Positions 44,260 through 56,538 of a DNA stretch of 64,000 nucleotides are shown in pieces (positions within the stretch are counted from its first letter, which is position 1; each line of letters begins with the position of its first letter). Under the pieces are notes generated by a model. The model had not been told where the DNA came from and searched no databases. It worked only from the letters and a program-made list of their open reading frames with translations. This DNA comes from Evernia prunastri. Lineage: Eukaryota; Ascomycota; Lecanoromycetes; Lecanorales; Parmeliaceae. The stretch covers positions 1-64,000 of the forward strand of contig NKYR01000064.1 of assembly GCA_003184365.1 (NCBI GenBank), given 5' to 3'. The position numbers were made by a program, and so were the translations under genes.

Positions 44260-44535
44260 CCTAAACAGGCATGAAAGGAGTTAGGGCTAGGGCTAACGCG
44301 AAATTTGAACCGACCGTGCTTCGGACTAAGTGAGGAAGAAAAAAAATTTGACGGTATCGCAGGGCTTACAGGCAGGAATTATGGCGTCCGGGGCCCTGAA
44401 CCGTGCCAGAAAGACCCCTAAATGACAAAAGGATAACCTGTTCTAACCGCCTGACTAACAATACCGCCAATCTACGGGGGGGGGGGATGGCGGGAGGTGC
44501 ATGGGCTACCTCTATGAAAGAATATGAGCACTTAC
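44260..44535 (-). other. Helitron intron
   Basis: On the minus strand the frame ending VLGK is followed by gtaagtgctc, and the region ends cctgtttag. The RIP-killed copy has the matching stretch at about 2036-2294 and after it resumes Helitron coding text (an echo of TIEFQKRG). A shared non-coding stretch with canonical borders between coding blocks indicates an intron kept within the family. Confidence 0.65.
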
Positions 44536-44749
44536 CAAGCACCTTCTTCTTCAGAATATCGTCCAGCAGGGCCCTCAACTTCAGCCTGAATACCCTCGCT
44601 ATCAGATCAGGGCGATCGGTCGCTCGTTCGCCAGGCAGGAGGTTTTCCTTCACCTCCTTCCAATTCGGATTGCAGGTGAAGGTGGTGAAGAGGTCTGGCC
44701 GGCCGAATCTCGTAGACAGGGCAATGGTGTCTTGATAGAGCTGTTTCAT
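44536..44749 (-). pseudogene. Helitron Rep fragment (first part)
   Basis: Frame MKQLYQDTIALSTRFGRPDL, then FTTFTCNPNWKEVK, LLPGERATDRPDLIARVF and LKLRALLDDILKKKVLGK, the N-terminal Helitron-like block. It is cut on the right by the N at 44753 and on the left by the intron donor. Confidence 0.85.
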
Positions 44750-44753
44750 GAAN

Positions 44754-45481
44754 CTCTGAGTAAGCCACTGCTTGAATAGCAGTTATTTCAATGAAACATC
44801 ACTCAATCAATAGCGCGTCAAATAAGAAGATTCTTGGATCGTTGGAAAGCGCAGATTGAGGCCTGTAATCTACGAAAGTCTGAAAGTATCATGCACTGAG
44901 AGCATAGAGGCATTGAAGTTGCAAGTATATTACACCCAAATTTTGATGTTCCTACGCTCGGGAGGCCTAGCGGGCTGACTCAGCACGCGATACCTAAAAG
45001 CGTAATCAGATGGAGGTTTACATTGGCTGCACATACAAATTCAAGGTTTTTTAGCTCAGCCCTACCTTATTGTTTTATATATACTGATGATGATGATTGT
45101 TATTTCGATATTATTAGATTTATCGTCGTAAAATAGATCGAAGAATTTAATATTACTGCTAAAAAACGAAGTTAATTATTATTGTCTTCGTTAATAATAT
45201 CTTATTCGAATATTCTCGAAGTTTTAAAATCTTTAGACGAATTTAATAAGTTTCGAAAATTAGAATTTAATAGATTATTTTTTACGTAGTAAGTAATAAT
45301 ATTTATAATAATTACTTTAATACCGATAATCTAAATATCTACTTTAAAGTTATTTATTATTTTACTATTATTATAATAACAAATAATTTCGTTAATAAAC
45401 GTATATAAGATTTTTAAGAAATACGAAAAATTATTTAAATTATCGCTATAACGAGAATTATTACTTTTACTTTTTTTATTT
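44754..45481. repeat. Copy 1 of a 728-bp repeated block
   Basis: It equals 45731-46458 almost exactly and is bounded by N bases (44753, 45482). The first 330 bp have normal composition; the rest is RIP-bleached. Because the mutated half is also identical, this is most likely the same locus assembled twice. Confidence 0.85.
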
Positions 45482-45668
45482 NGCCGCGATTGGGAGTGGT
45501 ACTGCGTGGTGGTGTACCGCGATTGCCAGCGGAGGAAGATTCGCTCAACGGTCGTCTAGAAACGTCAGGGGAAGTGTCAAGGAACTGCAGGAAGGGTTGT
45601 AGGATACCTGAAATGCTTAGTAACAATCGGGCGAGGAGTACCCAAGGCGAATGCGTTCATGGCGGAGT

Positions 45669-46458
45669 GGTGAAGGAATATGGTGTAACAATTATTCGCG
45701 TGTAGGATAAACAAAATATTCTTGCCAAGACTCTGAGTAAGCCACTGCTTGAATAGCAGTTATTTCAATGAAACATCACTCAATCAATAGCGCGTCAAAT
45801 AAGAAGATTCTTGGATCGTTGGAAAGCGCAGATTGAGGCCTGTAATCTACGAAAGTCTGAAAGTATCATGCACTGAGAGCATAGAGGCATTGAAGTTGCA
45901 AGTATATTACACCCAAATTTTGATGTTCCTACGCTCGGGAGGGCTAGCGGGCTGACTCAGCACGCGATACCTAAAAGCGTAATCAGATGGAGGTTTACAT
46001 TGGCTGCACATACAAATTCAAGGTTTTTTAGCTCAGCCCTACCTTATTGTTTTATATATACTGATGATGATGATTGTTATTTCGATATTATTAGATTTAT
46101 CGTCGTAAAATAGATCGAAGAATTTAATATTACTGCTAAAAAACGAAGTTAATTATTATTGTCTTCGTTAATAATATCTTATTCGAATATTCTCGAAGTT
46201 TTAAAATCTTTAGACGAATTTAATAAGTTTCGAAAATTAGAATTTAATAGATTATTTTTTACGTAGTAAGTAATAATATTTATAATAATTACTTTAATAC
46301 CGATAATCTAAATATCTACTTTAAAGTTATTTATTATTTTACTATTATTATAATAACAAATAATTTCGTTAATAAACGTATATAAGATTTTTAAGAAATA
46401 CGAAAAATTATTTAAATTATCGCTATAACGAGAATTATTACTTTTACTTTTTTTATTT
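45669..46458. repeat. Copy 2 of the repeated block
   Basis: It shares 45731-46458 with copy 1 and 45669-46071 with copy 3. The 186 bp before it (45483-45668) are G+C-normal and end in a purine-rich stretch, but I recognise no protein there. Confidence 0.8.
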
Positions 46459-46540
46459 CGAATTTTATAAAAATATTTTAAAGAGAAGAAGAGTCTTTAT
46501 AAAGACGATATAATGAAATAATAACAGTTAACGCTTAAAT
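46459..46540. other. Short A+T-rich spacer
   Basis: RIP-like sequence between the repeat copy and the LTR. Confidence 0.5.
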
Positions 46541-46920
46541 TGTCAGAACCGTGCCCAGAGTCAAGTCTAATGGGGGTAAATTGAATAAGACAACTAGATA
46601 AAGAGCGAATATGTACACAGGAGAAGAGCGCTTAAATACTAGGAAGAATCCCCGCTAGCCTATGTGATAATGAGAATGTGTCAATGACCAATAAATACTC
46701 TATGTGCCTGACACATAGCCATAAACACTCCCTTTGTACCTGACAGCTAGGGTACGTCCGTAACACTACCCCCCCCCTCAGGCAAGCGATGCCCCAGCGC
46801 TGTAGATTGGCCTGCGAGTCGTCTGCGTGCAGAAAGAATGAGGATAGTGGCGAGGTCTCGGAGATTTCGGAGACGGCGTGGCCTTCTTGACTTGGCAATA
46901 GCGTTGTGAGGCCCAGGGTT
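46541..46920 (-). mobile_element. Ty3 3' LTR (46541-46765) plus polypurine tract and 3' internal sequence
   Basis: 225-bp LTR nearly identical to 39704-39928, followed as there by ctaccccccc and the same internal 3' sequence up to an N at 46921. It is either a second element copy or a duplicate contig of the first. Confidence 0.85.
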
Positions 46921-46921
46921 N

Positions 46922-47324
46922 GGTGAAGGAATATGGTGTAACAATTATTCGCGTGTAGGATAAACAAAATATTCTTGCCAAGACTCTGAGTAAGCCACTG
47001 CTTGAATAGCAGTTATTTCAATGAAACATCACTCAATCAATAGCGCGTCAAATAAGAAGATTCTTGGATCGTTGGAAAGCGCAGATTGAGGCCTGTAATC
47101 TACGAAAGTCTGAAAGTATCATGCACTGAGGGCATAGAGGCATTGAAGTTGCAAGTATATTACACCCAAATTTTGATGTTCCTACGCTCGGGAGGCCTAG
47201 CGGGCTGACTCAGCACGCGATACCTAAAAGCGTAATCAGATGGAGGTTTACATTGGCTGCACATACAAATTCAAGGTTTTTTAGCTCAGCCCTACCTTAT
47301 TGTTTTATATATACTGATGATGAT
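46922..47324. repeat. Copy 3 of the repeated block, ending at a tgatgat tail
   Basis: Matches 45669-46071 (one a/g difference noticed) and diverges at 47325 after a ctgatgatgat stretch. To the right is ordinary, unmutated DNA, so this is the edge of the second transposon block and the real 3' end of this repeat. Confidence 0.8.
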
Positions 47325-48335
47325 ATACTGATGATTACCTTGGAGCTACTTGGTGATGCCGGATCGAGCGACGTACATTAGCGCCTTTGACTAAAGGAAA
47401 GGTACTTGATCTGTAATCAATTCAGATATCCTTGCATCAGCCAATAATCTTTTAAAGGAGAATTAAATCGCTTCGTAGAATTATTGAATTTGGTCCTGCG
47501 TTACACAGGCTTATAAATCTGGCGCTGGCACTAAGTCACTAAATTACCTTAGTCTGTATGTGTGCATAGGTACGGAGTATATAGGTATATAGCTACCTCA
47601 TCAATTAAACTATTCGCTGCACTATGATGCAGTAGCTAGCCTAATCTCCATGGCGGAATTGGTGGATGGTGTCATGGAAAGGGTTCTTCGCTTGGCAGAG
47701 CCAATCAATTTGCAAAAACCCATCTCTTGCCACACATCATTTGCCAATCGCTGTCTCCAAATGTCCTCCTCAAACCTTGGGTCTGGGTCCGGGTTCGGTC
47801 ATCCCCAAGTATGCAGCCAGCCGGGGGTAACCAAGGCTCTGGTACAACTCAGATCAGACATCAGTGCTTCAGTAGATGAGGAAAGCTCGACCATCCTTCT
47901 TCAATGCGCAACAACAGGCCACATTGGCAGGCGGCCTGAGCGGCCTGAGCGTTGAAGATGCTTTTACGTCTGATCGTGGGGTAGAATTTGGGACCACAGC
48001 CTTTTATTGTGACCAACCGAGATAAACTGTCTCGGCAACACGGGCCACACATGCGCGCGCACACACACACACACAATATTGCAACGTCGGCTGAATACAT
48101 AAGTGGCGGGTTTTCATGGCGTCGTCGAACTTTGCGGGCGTATTCGGCGGTGTCTTCGAGAATTGCCGTCTGGCCCGATCGAACCTTGCGTAAAAGGTCG
48201 GCAAAAATGGATCCCCACTTTCAACGATGGATGGGTGGATGGGTGGATGGATGGATGGACAGATGAATTCTAGCCATTTCATGAAGCAGCTGTAGGTCGC
48301 AGACACCAGTCCGCCACATCACATGTACTGAGTGC
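47325..48335. other. Intergenic region without recognised gene
   Basis: Normal composition. A plus-strand frame at 47650-47955 has no known domain. A (CA)n tract lies near 48060-48075 and a (GGAT)n tract near 48228-48260. Confidence 0.5.
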
Positions 48336-49281
48336 TCATCTGTAGCTGGTCTTGATGACGTTCGAGGGATCGAATTCCCGTTTGAAGACCTCGAGATCAG
48401 TCAGGCCGCTTTTCGAAGAACCATTTGTCGCATTCTCCAAGACGAAAACTATATTGGAGAAAGCTCCCTGGAATTCATGTTCGCAGAATAGAAGTTCCCT
48501 CCACATGCTTGCTACCTGGACCGCTGGGTTGCGGAACCCAAAACCCACACCAAAAGACCCAATGCACAAGTCCGGATGCTGCCGCAGGGCAGCGATCCTG
48601 AGGACCGTCCTCATTTTTTCTTTCATAAGCTCTCGCTCTTGGCTGAAAGAGTAATCCGCGCCAGACTCGTCAAGTTTTGGGCGCCGAATCGGTGCCACGG
48701 AAATGATGGGTAACACCTTCCAATCCTTCCACATGGAGTAATTCTTGTCAGCTCCAGAGCGAAAAATCACTGCACTCATAATGTCAGCATAAGCTCTGAC
48801 CGGAGCTCCATTGACGGGAGAGCAGCGTACCGACATGAGGAGAGTATATCCCGCCAGTTGTTCGAATGGGGTAATGAGGGACCTGGGCAGATCCCTGGCC
48901 AGGCGTCGTCAGGACCTTCGCAAGATTCGACCGTCGGCAGAGGCATTCCTCTGGAGCTATGAGACCTGATTCCCAGTCACCTCCGGCCCGTTTCTCGTTG
49001 GCCATGTTGACAACCGGAATTGCTCCCAGCTGCTTAGAAGATCCGTTCGCTTTGAAGTTTGTCTCGTCCCAGTCCAAGGCTGCGTCAACCGGATCGCCGC
49101 TAATGACTGCTATACGAAGCTTGTGTCCATAGCCGGTTCGTGGGTTGATATGGAACTTGGACGAGTCTGGATATGCAATGGACACAGGAGGGAATTGTTG
49201 CAATTGAGATTGAATGTAAGGGGTATATGTTTTCTTGGCCTCGGAAGCAATCTCAGAGGGTTTCGCTTTTGCTTGAGGCAT
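48336..49281 (-). CDS. Microbial-type PARG-like (macrodomain, TIGR02452/DUF2263) protein
   Basis: Two exons, 49281-48831 and 48769-48336, encode 294 residues. The macrodomain core includes KLRIAVISGDPVDAAL, IPVVNMANEKRAGGDWESG, the diagnostic EECLCRRSNL, and GGIYSPHVVIFRSG, which is restored across the splice junction. The second half has VLPIISVAPIRRP and IGSFGVGFGFRNPA, the phosphate-loop region of the fold. Microbial-type poly(ADP-ribose) glycohydrolases remove ADP-ribose from proteins; the usual N-P-G-G-G-F loop is here K-R-A-G-G-D-W, so activity is uncertain. It stands alone, next to no ADP-ribosyltransferase. Confidence in the family is good, in the reaction only moderate. Confidence 0.82.
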
Positions 49282-51215
49282 TTTCTTTCAAAGAGAAATA
49301 CTGCTCATATGGAGCGTATAATTTGAGGTTGGAGTCGGCTAAATAGGTGACGGGGGAAGAGCAATGAAAGGAGAGGGGACCTGGAACGAAAGGAAGAAAG
49401 TCCCAATAGGACTGGAGTAGGGGCCCGGTGAGTCAAGAGAGATGGCAGCATATACAAGAGATGAGTGGATGAGAGGAGATGAGATGAGGTGGCATGGGTT
49501 GGCAGTTGTAGCGGATAAAAGTAAAAGTGCCATGATGATTATTCCTTCGCTTCTATGGCTGTTGCCGTGTGAGGATGGATCTTTTTGGTTCCTCGGCCGA
49601 TATGGAAGAAGAATGCCTTGACTACCATGGCAAAAAGGAAGTAGGAAGTAGAAATGACCAATCGCAATGATACGGCTGGATGCTTGGAATAAGGTAATCA
49701 CCTTAGATCTGAATCTGACAATGACTAAAAAGACTTTCAAGCCACGATACGCGAAAGCTCAGACGGTGGACGATCGATTGGATTAGAGCATGTAGTCGTC
49801 TGTAGTCTGTAGGCTGTAGTCTGTAGTCTGTAGTATGTAAGGTAGTCTGGATTAATTATCCATGTACTTTACCATTTTATTATTTTTCGTCATGAGATCA
49901 TACCAATTCGACGGTTCAATTGCCGCTATGGCGCTACCCAATAGCGGTGAGAGAATGGGAGATGCTGGGGGGGGGGCAGATGCTGGCAGATGAAGTGGCT
50001 TATACCCTTGGACTATAGGCAACCACAGCCTACAGGTCACTATACTTTCAAGATTGAAATCTTCAAGTCTGGCACCCTTAGGTAGCCTTGAACGGGTGGG
50101 TCACTTCCCCGTTCCACCATCTTGTTCCACCATCTGGTTTCCACCATCTTGCACTCTATAGTCCGATCTTATTATTATTATTTGTTACTTTATTATTGTC
50201 ATGATTGTTATTATTATTATTAGCATCTAGAATCTGGATTACGGAATAAGATGAAACCAACGAACGGTCTTACCACCCAATCGGCAGACCCAGTCGCTTT
50301 CGCTATCTTGTTTGGAGTTTGGACCTTTTTTACATGCGCTATCAGAGCCTATCGATCCCCCGATTTCCCCCCTTCGCCCCCCACAGTCAACTTCCGAGGT
50401 TGAATTTCCAAAGGGCAAGGGGGTTCCGCTTGCTTCACCGTCTCGATCTCAAGGCCTGGACCCCCTCCGGCGTTGGGGTACCGACAGCCGCTAAATAGAC
50501 TTTGTGCCATGCTCCATCCCTCCGCACAGGCGATTGTGATTGTGAAGAAAAAGCCAGCCAACTACTGGCTGCTCAGCTTCACCTATCGGCGACTAAATAA
50601 CAGCATCCATAGGACTTGATACTTTTTGAGTAAGGTCAGTGGTAAATAGGTCACCTTAGATGAATAAAGTTGCTGTAGGTAGGTAGAGTATATACCTACT
50701 CTTACGTGCCGTGTCGGCCTATTCAAGGGAAATGGAACAAAAGGGAAATGGCTTCTAGAAGGAAGTTTCTTTACCCTCTTGTGTCTACGAAATAAGCCTT
50801 CGGCAGTTGATGAGACGAGAGGTGTCAACCCAAAGGCCGACTCTGCATCATTTTGCATGCGTATCAGGCCATTAGCTATAGCATATCGAGCTAGAATAGA
50901 CTATGAAATCGATGTTCTTGTGTTTTGCGTGCTCCTAAAGCGTAGTGGCAATGATCCATCCCATATTTCCCATCGTCTTGGGATGATAATAATGGTGACG
51001 GTTCGAGCGAGGTTCGTCAGCCGCTTTATCCACCTACTAGCCGTAAGGCTGCATGAAATCTTAAAGAGTGAGATTTTTCACTAGCTCCCTCACCCTCCAT
51101 CCCCTGACTTATGTGTTCTCGGATCTCTTGCAACCTCCGTTTAGATTTGTCAATTGATCAAGTCCTGCCACATTCTGCAGCATCCACCAACAACGCGAAC
51201 AGCTCAGTTTGGCAG
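49282..51215. other. Intergenic region with simple repeats
   Basis: No gene recognised. tctgtag heptamers repeat at about 49797-49845, attatt runs near 50167-50222, and a G-run lies near 49970. The last 100-150 bp form the leader of the AsnRS gene. Confidence 0.55.
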
Positions 51216-53004
51216 ATGCTCATTTCATGGCGTTGCGTTGGCCTATCAACTCGCTCTTCAAGATCTGTAAATGCACATACTCGCACTCATGTACAGATGC
51301 GGTGTCTGTCTGCTTTACCCACAGCCAACCCCAACCCCAACATAGCTACCATTCTGGCGACTCCACCACGTAATGGTGGCCATACAGTCACAGTTGAAGG
51401 TTCAATCAGAACCGTTCGAAATCAGAAGCAGCGCTCATTCGTTGAACTGGGCGACGGGTCTACGGCATATTCCTTACAAGCCGTGCTAGATCCTCAATTG
51501 GCTGATGGGCACGTCCATTGACCACGTCTCCCTCCATACAGCAATAGACTGACCCTGCTTGAATTACACAGCTTAGGGACGGGGACGTCAGTGGCCATCA
51601 CTGGCACCTGGCAGGCTGCTCCACCACAGAAAGAACAACGCTATGAACTAAAAGCTAAAGCGATTAAGGTCATCGGTGTAGCGGATGCAGAGGTCGGTCA
51701 CCACACTGGATTGTTTAGCAGTACCTGCGTTGTGGCTTTTGAGTTTTGTCAATATGGCCAAGGCGCTGACAAAGTCAATCATGCAGCAGTATCCCATCCA
51801 AAAGAAATACCACAGCGCCGAATACCTCCGAACCATTCCACATCTTAGGTTGCGAACTCCAATTAATTCACTGCTTGCACGACTAAGGTCTGAGTGTGAC
51901 TATCACCTGGCTAGCTATTTTCGAAACCGCCACTTCGTGCGCGTGCAGCCACCCATAATCACATCCTCCGACTGTGAGGGGGCTGGCGAAGTTTTCACGG
52001 TATCATCAAAACAATCTACTGGTCGAGCGAAAGATGAGGTCGAGGTCGCAGAGAGGGAGAAGGATGAATTGTTCAGGGGTCCAAAGTTTCTGACCGTTTC
52101 TTCTCAACTGCATTTGGAAGCTTTCATACACGAGCATCAAAAGGTCTGGACGTTGTCTCCAACATTTCGGGCGGAGAAAAGTGACACCCCGCGACATGTG
52201 GCTGAGTTTTGGATGCTGGAAGCGGAGATACGGACTGAATGCCTGAAAGATGTCATTGACCTTGTTGAAGACATGATCCGAAATCTAGCTGGCAAATTAC
52301 AGGAAGCGGGTTTCATGGAAGAGATCTTATATGCTAATCGAGGAGCGAAGTATGCCGACGATGATGGTACGCATTTCCCGGAATTACTCCGCAAACGCTG
52401 GCAAGGGCTTATACAAACTCCGTGGCCTCAAATCACCTATGGAAATGCAATCAAGCACCTTCAGAATGCGGTCGATTCAGGGAAAGCAAATTTCTTATAC
52501 GAGCCATCCTGGACTAATGGTTTGCAGCTGGAGCATGAGAAATATATCGCGACAACCTTCGGCCAAGGCAGTCCAGTGTTTGTGACTGACTATCCTCGAA
52601 AGCTCAAGCCTTTCTACATGCTCCCGTCATCACTGGAGGATGATGTTGAAACAACGCAAAACAGTACCGTTGCCTGTTTTGACCTCTTGCTGCCTGAACT
52701 ATGTGAAGTAGTTGGAGGGTCAATGCGCGAACACCGTCTCCAACAACTCTCTCAATCAATGCAAAACCAAGGTTTGAACGTTTCAGCTGCAGGCTTGCCC
52801 GGTCAAACCATAATGAGTTCTGAAGTGTCGCCTTGCAATGAGAAGGGCAATCTCGACTGGTATGCCGATCTGCGTCGATACGGTAGCGTTCCGCATGGCG
52901 GATTTGGGCTCGGTTTCGATAGACTATTGGCTTACCTTTCCGGAACCAGCAACATCAAAGATGTCGTGCCTTGGCCTCGCTATCACGGGCGGTGCGATTG
53001 CTGA
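51216..53004 (+). CDS. slm5: Mitochondrial asparaginyl-tRNA synthetase
   Basis: Exons 51216-51508, 51572-51692 and 51787-53004 give 543 residues if ATG 51216 starts; 51297 (516 residues) and 51111 (578) are alternatives. From 51216 the N-terminus is rich in S, T and R with no acids (LSTRSSRSVNAHTRTHVQ), a good mitochondrial presequence, which is why I chose it. An OB-fold anticodon domain (TVTVEGSIRTVRNQKQRSFV) precedes the class II core: IQKKYHSAEYLRTIPHLR, motif 2 FRAEKSDTPRHVAEFWMLE, motif 3 GGFGLGFDRLL, and the usual end GRCDC. It charges mitochondrial tRNA-Asn. Intron 1 seems to use a GC donor, and intron 2 has a gcagcag double acceptor. Confidence 0.92.
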
Positions 53005-56000
53005 TCCTTTGCGCTTGAGTAAGTGCCTGCTATCTACCCTTCGAACGCCTTCTCATCCTCCTCATGCCGGAGGGACCGTGATGTGAGGGAAGATGGCCTC
53101 CAACTCAACATTCGCTTCGCTACTGTCATAGACTTCACCGGCGTCGCGCTACTGCTCGGGAGAAAGAGCTCGGTTGACCGTTGCGGAACTCTCTCCGCCT
53201 ACATTAGTCACGAGGATACTGCTCACGATGCATCTCTAGACTATTGCAGTGCTCATCCCTCGTTCTTCGTAGGTACTCTACTCTATGGTAGAGCCTCACA
53301 AGCGCTAAGTGTCAAGGCGGATTAGATTAATGTTGGGGACAAATCCTGCTACAGGGCACCTGCTCCTCGGCAAATTTGACCAACAGCCACTAATGTATTA
53401 GGTAAAATATGCAAGCCACTACTGAGTAGAAAGTTGATAACGTTGCGCCAGCTCGTGTTGTAGAGCTGGAAGGTTGCTTAACCTTGTGGTCTCGTGGTGA
53501 GCATGCTGGGGGGGGATTTTTTTCGGGCTCTGAGTGGCGAGAAGGGGAATGCGAGTAGTGAATTAAGACGTATGAGTGAGATGGAATGACGGTACGGAGA
53601 ATATGCATATCGTGAGGTTGAGCGGCAAGAAAAGCTTGGCGGTACTCTAAAAGTTACCTTCCATATCCCCGGAATATATTAATAACATTAATAAACCTCT
53701 GCAATAACGTATCCAATTTTGCATGGCTCTTGCCGTCTTGGAGAAATCGAGATTGCGGATTGCGAGACTCGGCATAAACTTGAATTTGGGATGCTATTAT
53801 TGATCTTGATATTCTTGCTTCGGTTTATGGGCTCGGGATGAGGGTGTAACTGTTGTGCGTTATTTTTTTGGGCCGTCTTACAAGCAGGCAATTATGTGAA
53901 GGAAGGTAGAGTACCTCAGGAAGGTACTCCGTAAGATCTTACCCCTACCTGACGCCAAGAGACACGGACTTGATTCCTACGGAGTAGAGTACAGCGTTAC
54001 GAATTAAGCTGACGTGGCCTGAGCAGAAAAGACAAATCTCACCCTGGACAATAGATCCTACTAGGTATCGTTTGCGTAGGTAGGTAGAAATCACCCGTCG
54101 GCCGTTGGAACATGCATAGTAATATAGTTGCCCTTTTTATGGTGTTCCCCCTTCGTATCTGATTGATGAAACTTGGACCCTAAAAACCCCAAATTAGATA
54201 CAAGGCGCTCGGCCCCATCCACGATTAGTGATAGGCAGACCTCGGGGGGGGGGGGACTCTTGGCCACGATCTGGACAGTTTGGGTAACATGAATGAATGC
54301 AGGGCAGCTCTGGCATGAAGAATGAGAAGACAAAAATAATGATAATGTAAGTAGCGAGCACTTTAGGGGGGGGGGGGCGCGCGGGCTCCGGGGGAGGATG
54401 CATTCGGCAGAAGCAAGCTCTTGCTCTGACAGGGGATAGATAGCGTCGGTAAGATATAAGGTTCCGTGGCGTGTCGATTAACCTTACTCCACAACCAAAG
54501 GCCACCGAGGCGGTCCTGAAAAGTCAAAAAGAAATTGTTTAGTCTTGCAGGGCTCACACATGGCAATCCAATTAATTGATTTCATTATTCTAACCTATCG
54601 CAAGGTAAGACTAAGGTATTGTCATGTATTTACATAGAGTCAAGACTGTGTCTCAGGTTGGAATTGCTGCGGCTAGTATTTTTATTTTTATCTTCATTTT
54701 TCTCGACGGCTTATGATAATAAAGTCAGGAACTGCGGAGTCATAAGCGAGGCGGCGGCACCAGGGGGTGCAAGAAGTCATTGGGCAAGCTAACCGTTTAA
54801 AGATTAGCAGCCCTTCAACCCCAAATTTGCAACGAATACAGCAACGTCAAAGTCGATTTTGTTTTTTTAAATACCAGGAATATGAGTCTTGTACTTCCCC
54901 TCTTGCGAGCCGTCAAGTTTGATGCGATTCAGAGCGTTTATGGCTGCTTGAGGTCCATGCAGAAAGGTGGTGTTCCCAAATCGGCTTAGCTTGCCCAATG
55001 ACTTCTTGCACCCCCTGGTGGCGGTCGGATAGAGAGAGAATTAAAGTACTGTACACCAGTAGATTGCTGAAGCCGTGCTGCACCGCAATCCAGATATGTA
55101 GCATGTATCTTGTATCGTGTATCATGTTACCCAGGTGGGTGTGTAGTCGTGGGGTATTGATGTGAGGGTGTGATGGATGGATGGAATGACCCGGATGTGC
55201 AAATGGGAAACCGGCAAGCTGGAGGCTGAGAAGCTCGGGGGAGATAGGATATGTACTGTATTTGATGCAGATGGAAAGAGAGAGAGAAAGAGTAGTGTAA
55301 AAAGAAAAAGGGGGTGCTGAACGATGTTCGGAGATGGACGATTGATTACTCCACCTATCTTTATCCTAATATCCGATCCTAGGTACCTTACCTAGGCCTT
55401 TCTTTTTCGACAGCTTTGCTCCTGATTCATGTTGATTTCATATTGATTTACTGGCCCCCCGCACTCTCTCTCTCTCTCTCATATATGAGTACTCTATGTC
55501 TGAGGGAAACGGGCAACTTACGAGGTACCTTACTTTGCTTTTCTTTAATGCAATAAGTTACTTTTAGAGTACTCTTACAGTCTCACTACTAGGTACCGAC
55601 TTCGGACTGAGTCACTACTCTATATTTTGCCTTACAAAGCCTAACCGACGACTTTAATCATAATACCGTACTTTGGTGGTAAGCTTTTCAAATTCTCCTT
55701 CACTACTATAATCTCCAACATAGGCAGAAAACGGTGCTGACTCTGATTGGAGTCTTTGAAACTTGGCGGCATTGGTAGAGTTTTTTTTTTTAAGCGGCAT
55801 GTTCGGAAATCCTAAATCCTAACCTTCGTCACTAACAAAAAAAAGGCAAAAAAGCTACTCTAAAAAGCTTCCTTCCATCAACCCATCAAGGAGACGAGCA
55901 CTTACTACCGACCATACCAACCCAAGCCAAAGTCCTCTTCAACCCATCATCAACATCACTACAACACTCGCAACCTCACTCAACACACAAATCACTTTCT

Positions 56001-56538
56001 CAGCCCCCGATCCTTCTCACTGCTCCTACGCGCCGCAAAGATTACCATTTTCGTCCTGCGCTGCACACTCCCTTCACAAATTCACGCCCCCCCCTCTTCC
56101 TCCCCGGGAAGATCCAAATCATACAATCTACTACCCTACCATAAACTTCTCAATAAAGCCGTACCCATCTCAGAAGCGGAGTTTCATCGAAGCTTATTCC
56201 CTGTGCTCCCTGGTCAAGCATACTTCAGCGGTCAGCCCGAGATATATTATTACTGTGCATGCCGACAGCTTCTGTAAGATTCATCTGACCACTGTTGTGG
56301 TAAGCTTTGCGACTGCCTCCCTGCGCGCCTTACATCTTGCACTCTGTCTCCCCCTTCAAATCTTCCGCCCTTGACTACATCACAACCACCTCAAGCCTTC
56401 GTGTCACTCATCTTACGCAACTTAATCCTGCGCAACCATACCTCCTTAACATTCATTACTTTTCCTCTTGCGACGCAACATATTCACTACCCTCGCTTCC
56501 GCTGTTCATTTCACATAGTCGGCAAGGAATCGTTACTG
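53005..56538. promoter_or_regulatory. Long intergenic region / 5' leader upstream of the Pac2-type gene
   Basis: 3.5 kb without a recognisable gene. From about 53.9 to 55.6 kb the words aggtacc, taggtag and taccttac recur. Homopurine/homopyrimidine runs (G10-G12 near 54245 and 54368, T-rich near 55780) are frequent. From about 55.9 kb to the ATG the sequence is rich in C and T with few G, like a long transcribed leader, which genes for fungal developmental regulators often have. Confidence 0.5.

Larger units (their letters stand above)
43431..44752 (-). mobile_element. Internally deleted Helitron, minus strand
   Basis: Rep fragments at 44749-44536 and 44167-43710 are followed directly by sequence that in the RIP-killed copy lies at the far 3' end (6070-6350). 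Comparing the two copies places a deletion of roughly 2.5 kb of helicase-coding DNA at about 43710. The copy is also broken by an N at 44168 next to a 91-bp foreign repeat. It cannot encode a full Rep/helicase, so it could have moved only in trans. Confidence 0.8.

Noticed and set aside
47650..47955. 101-codon plus-strand frame
   Set aside because: No domain, no splice partner, next to simple repeats; probably chance.
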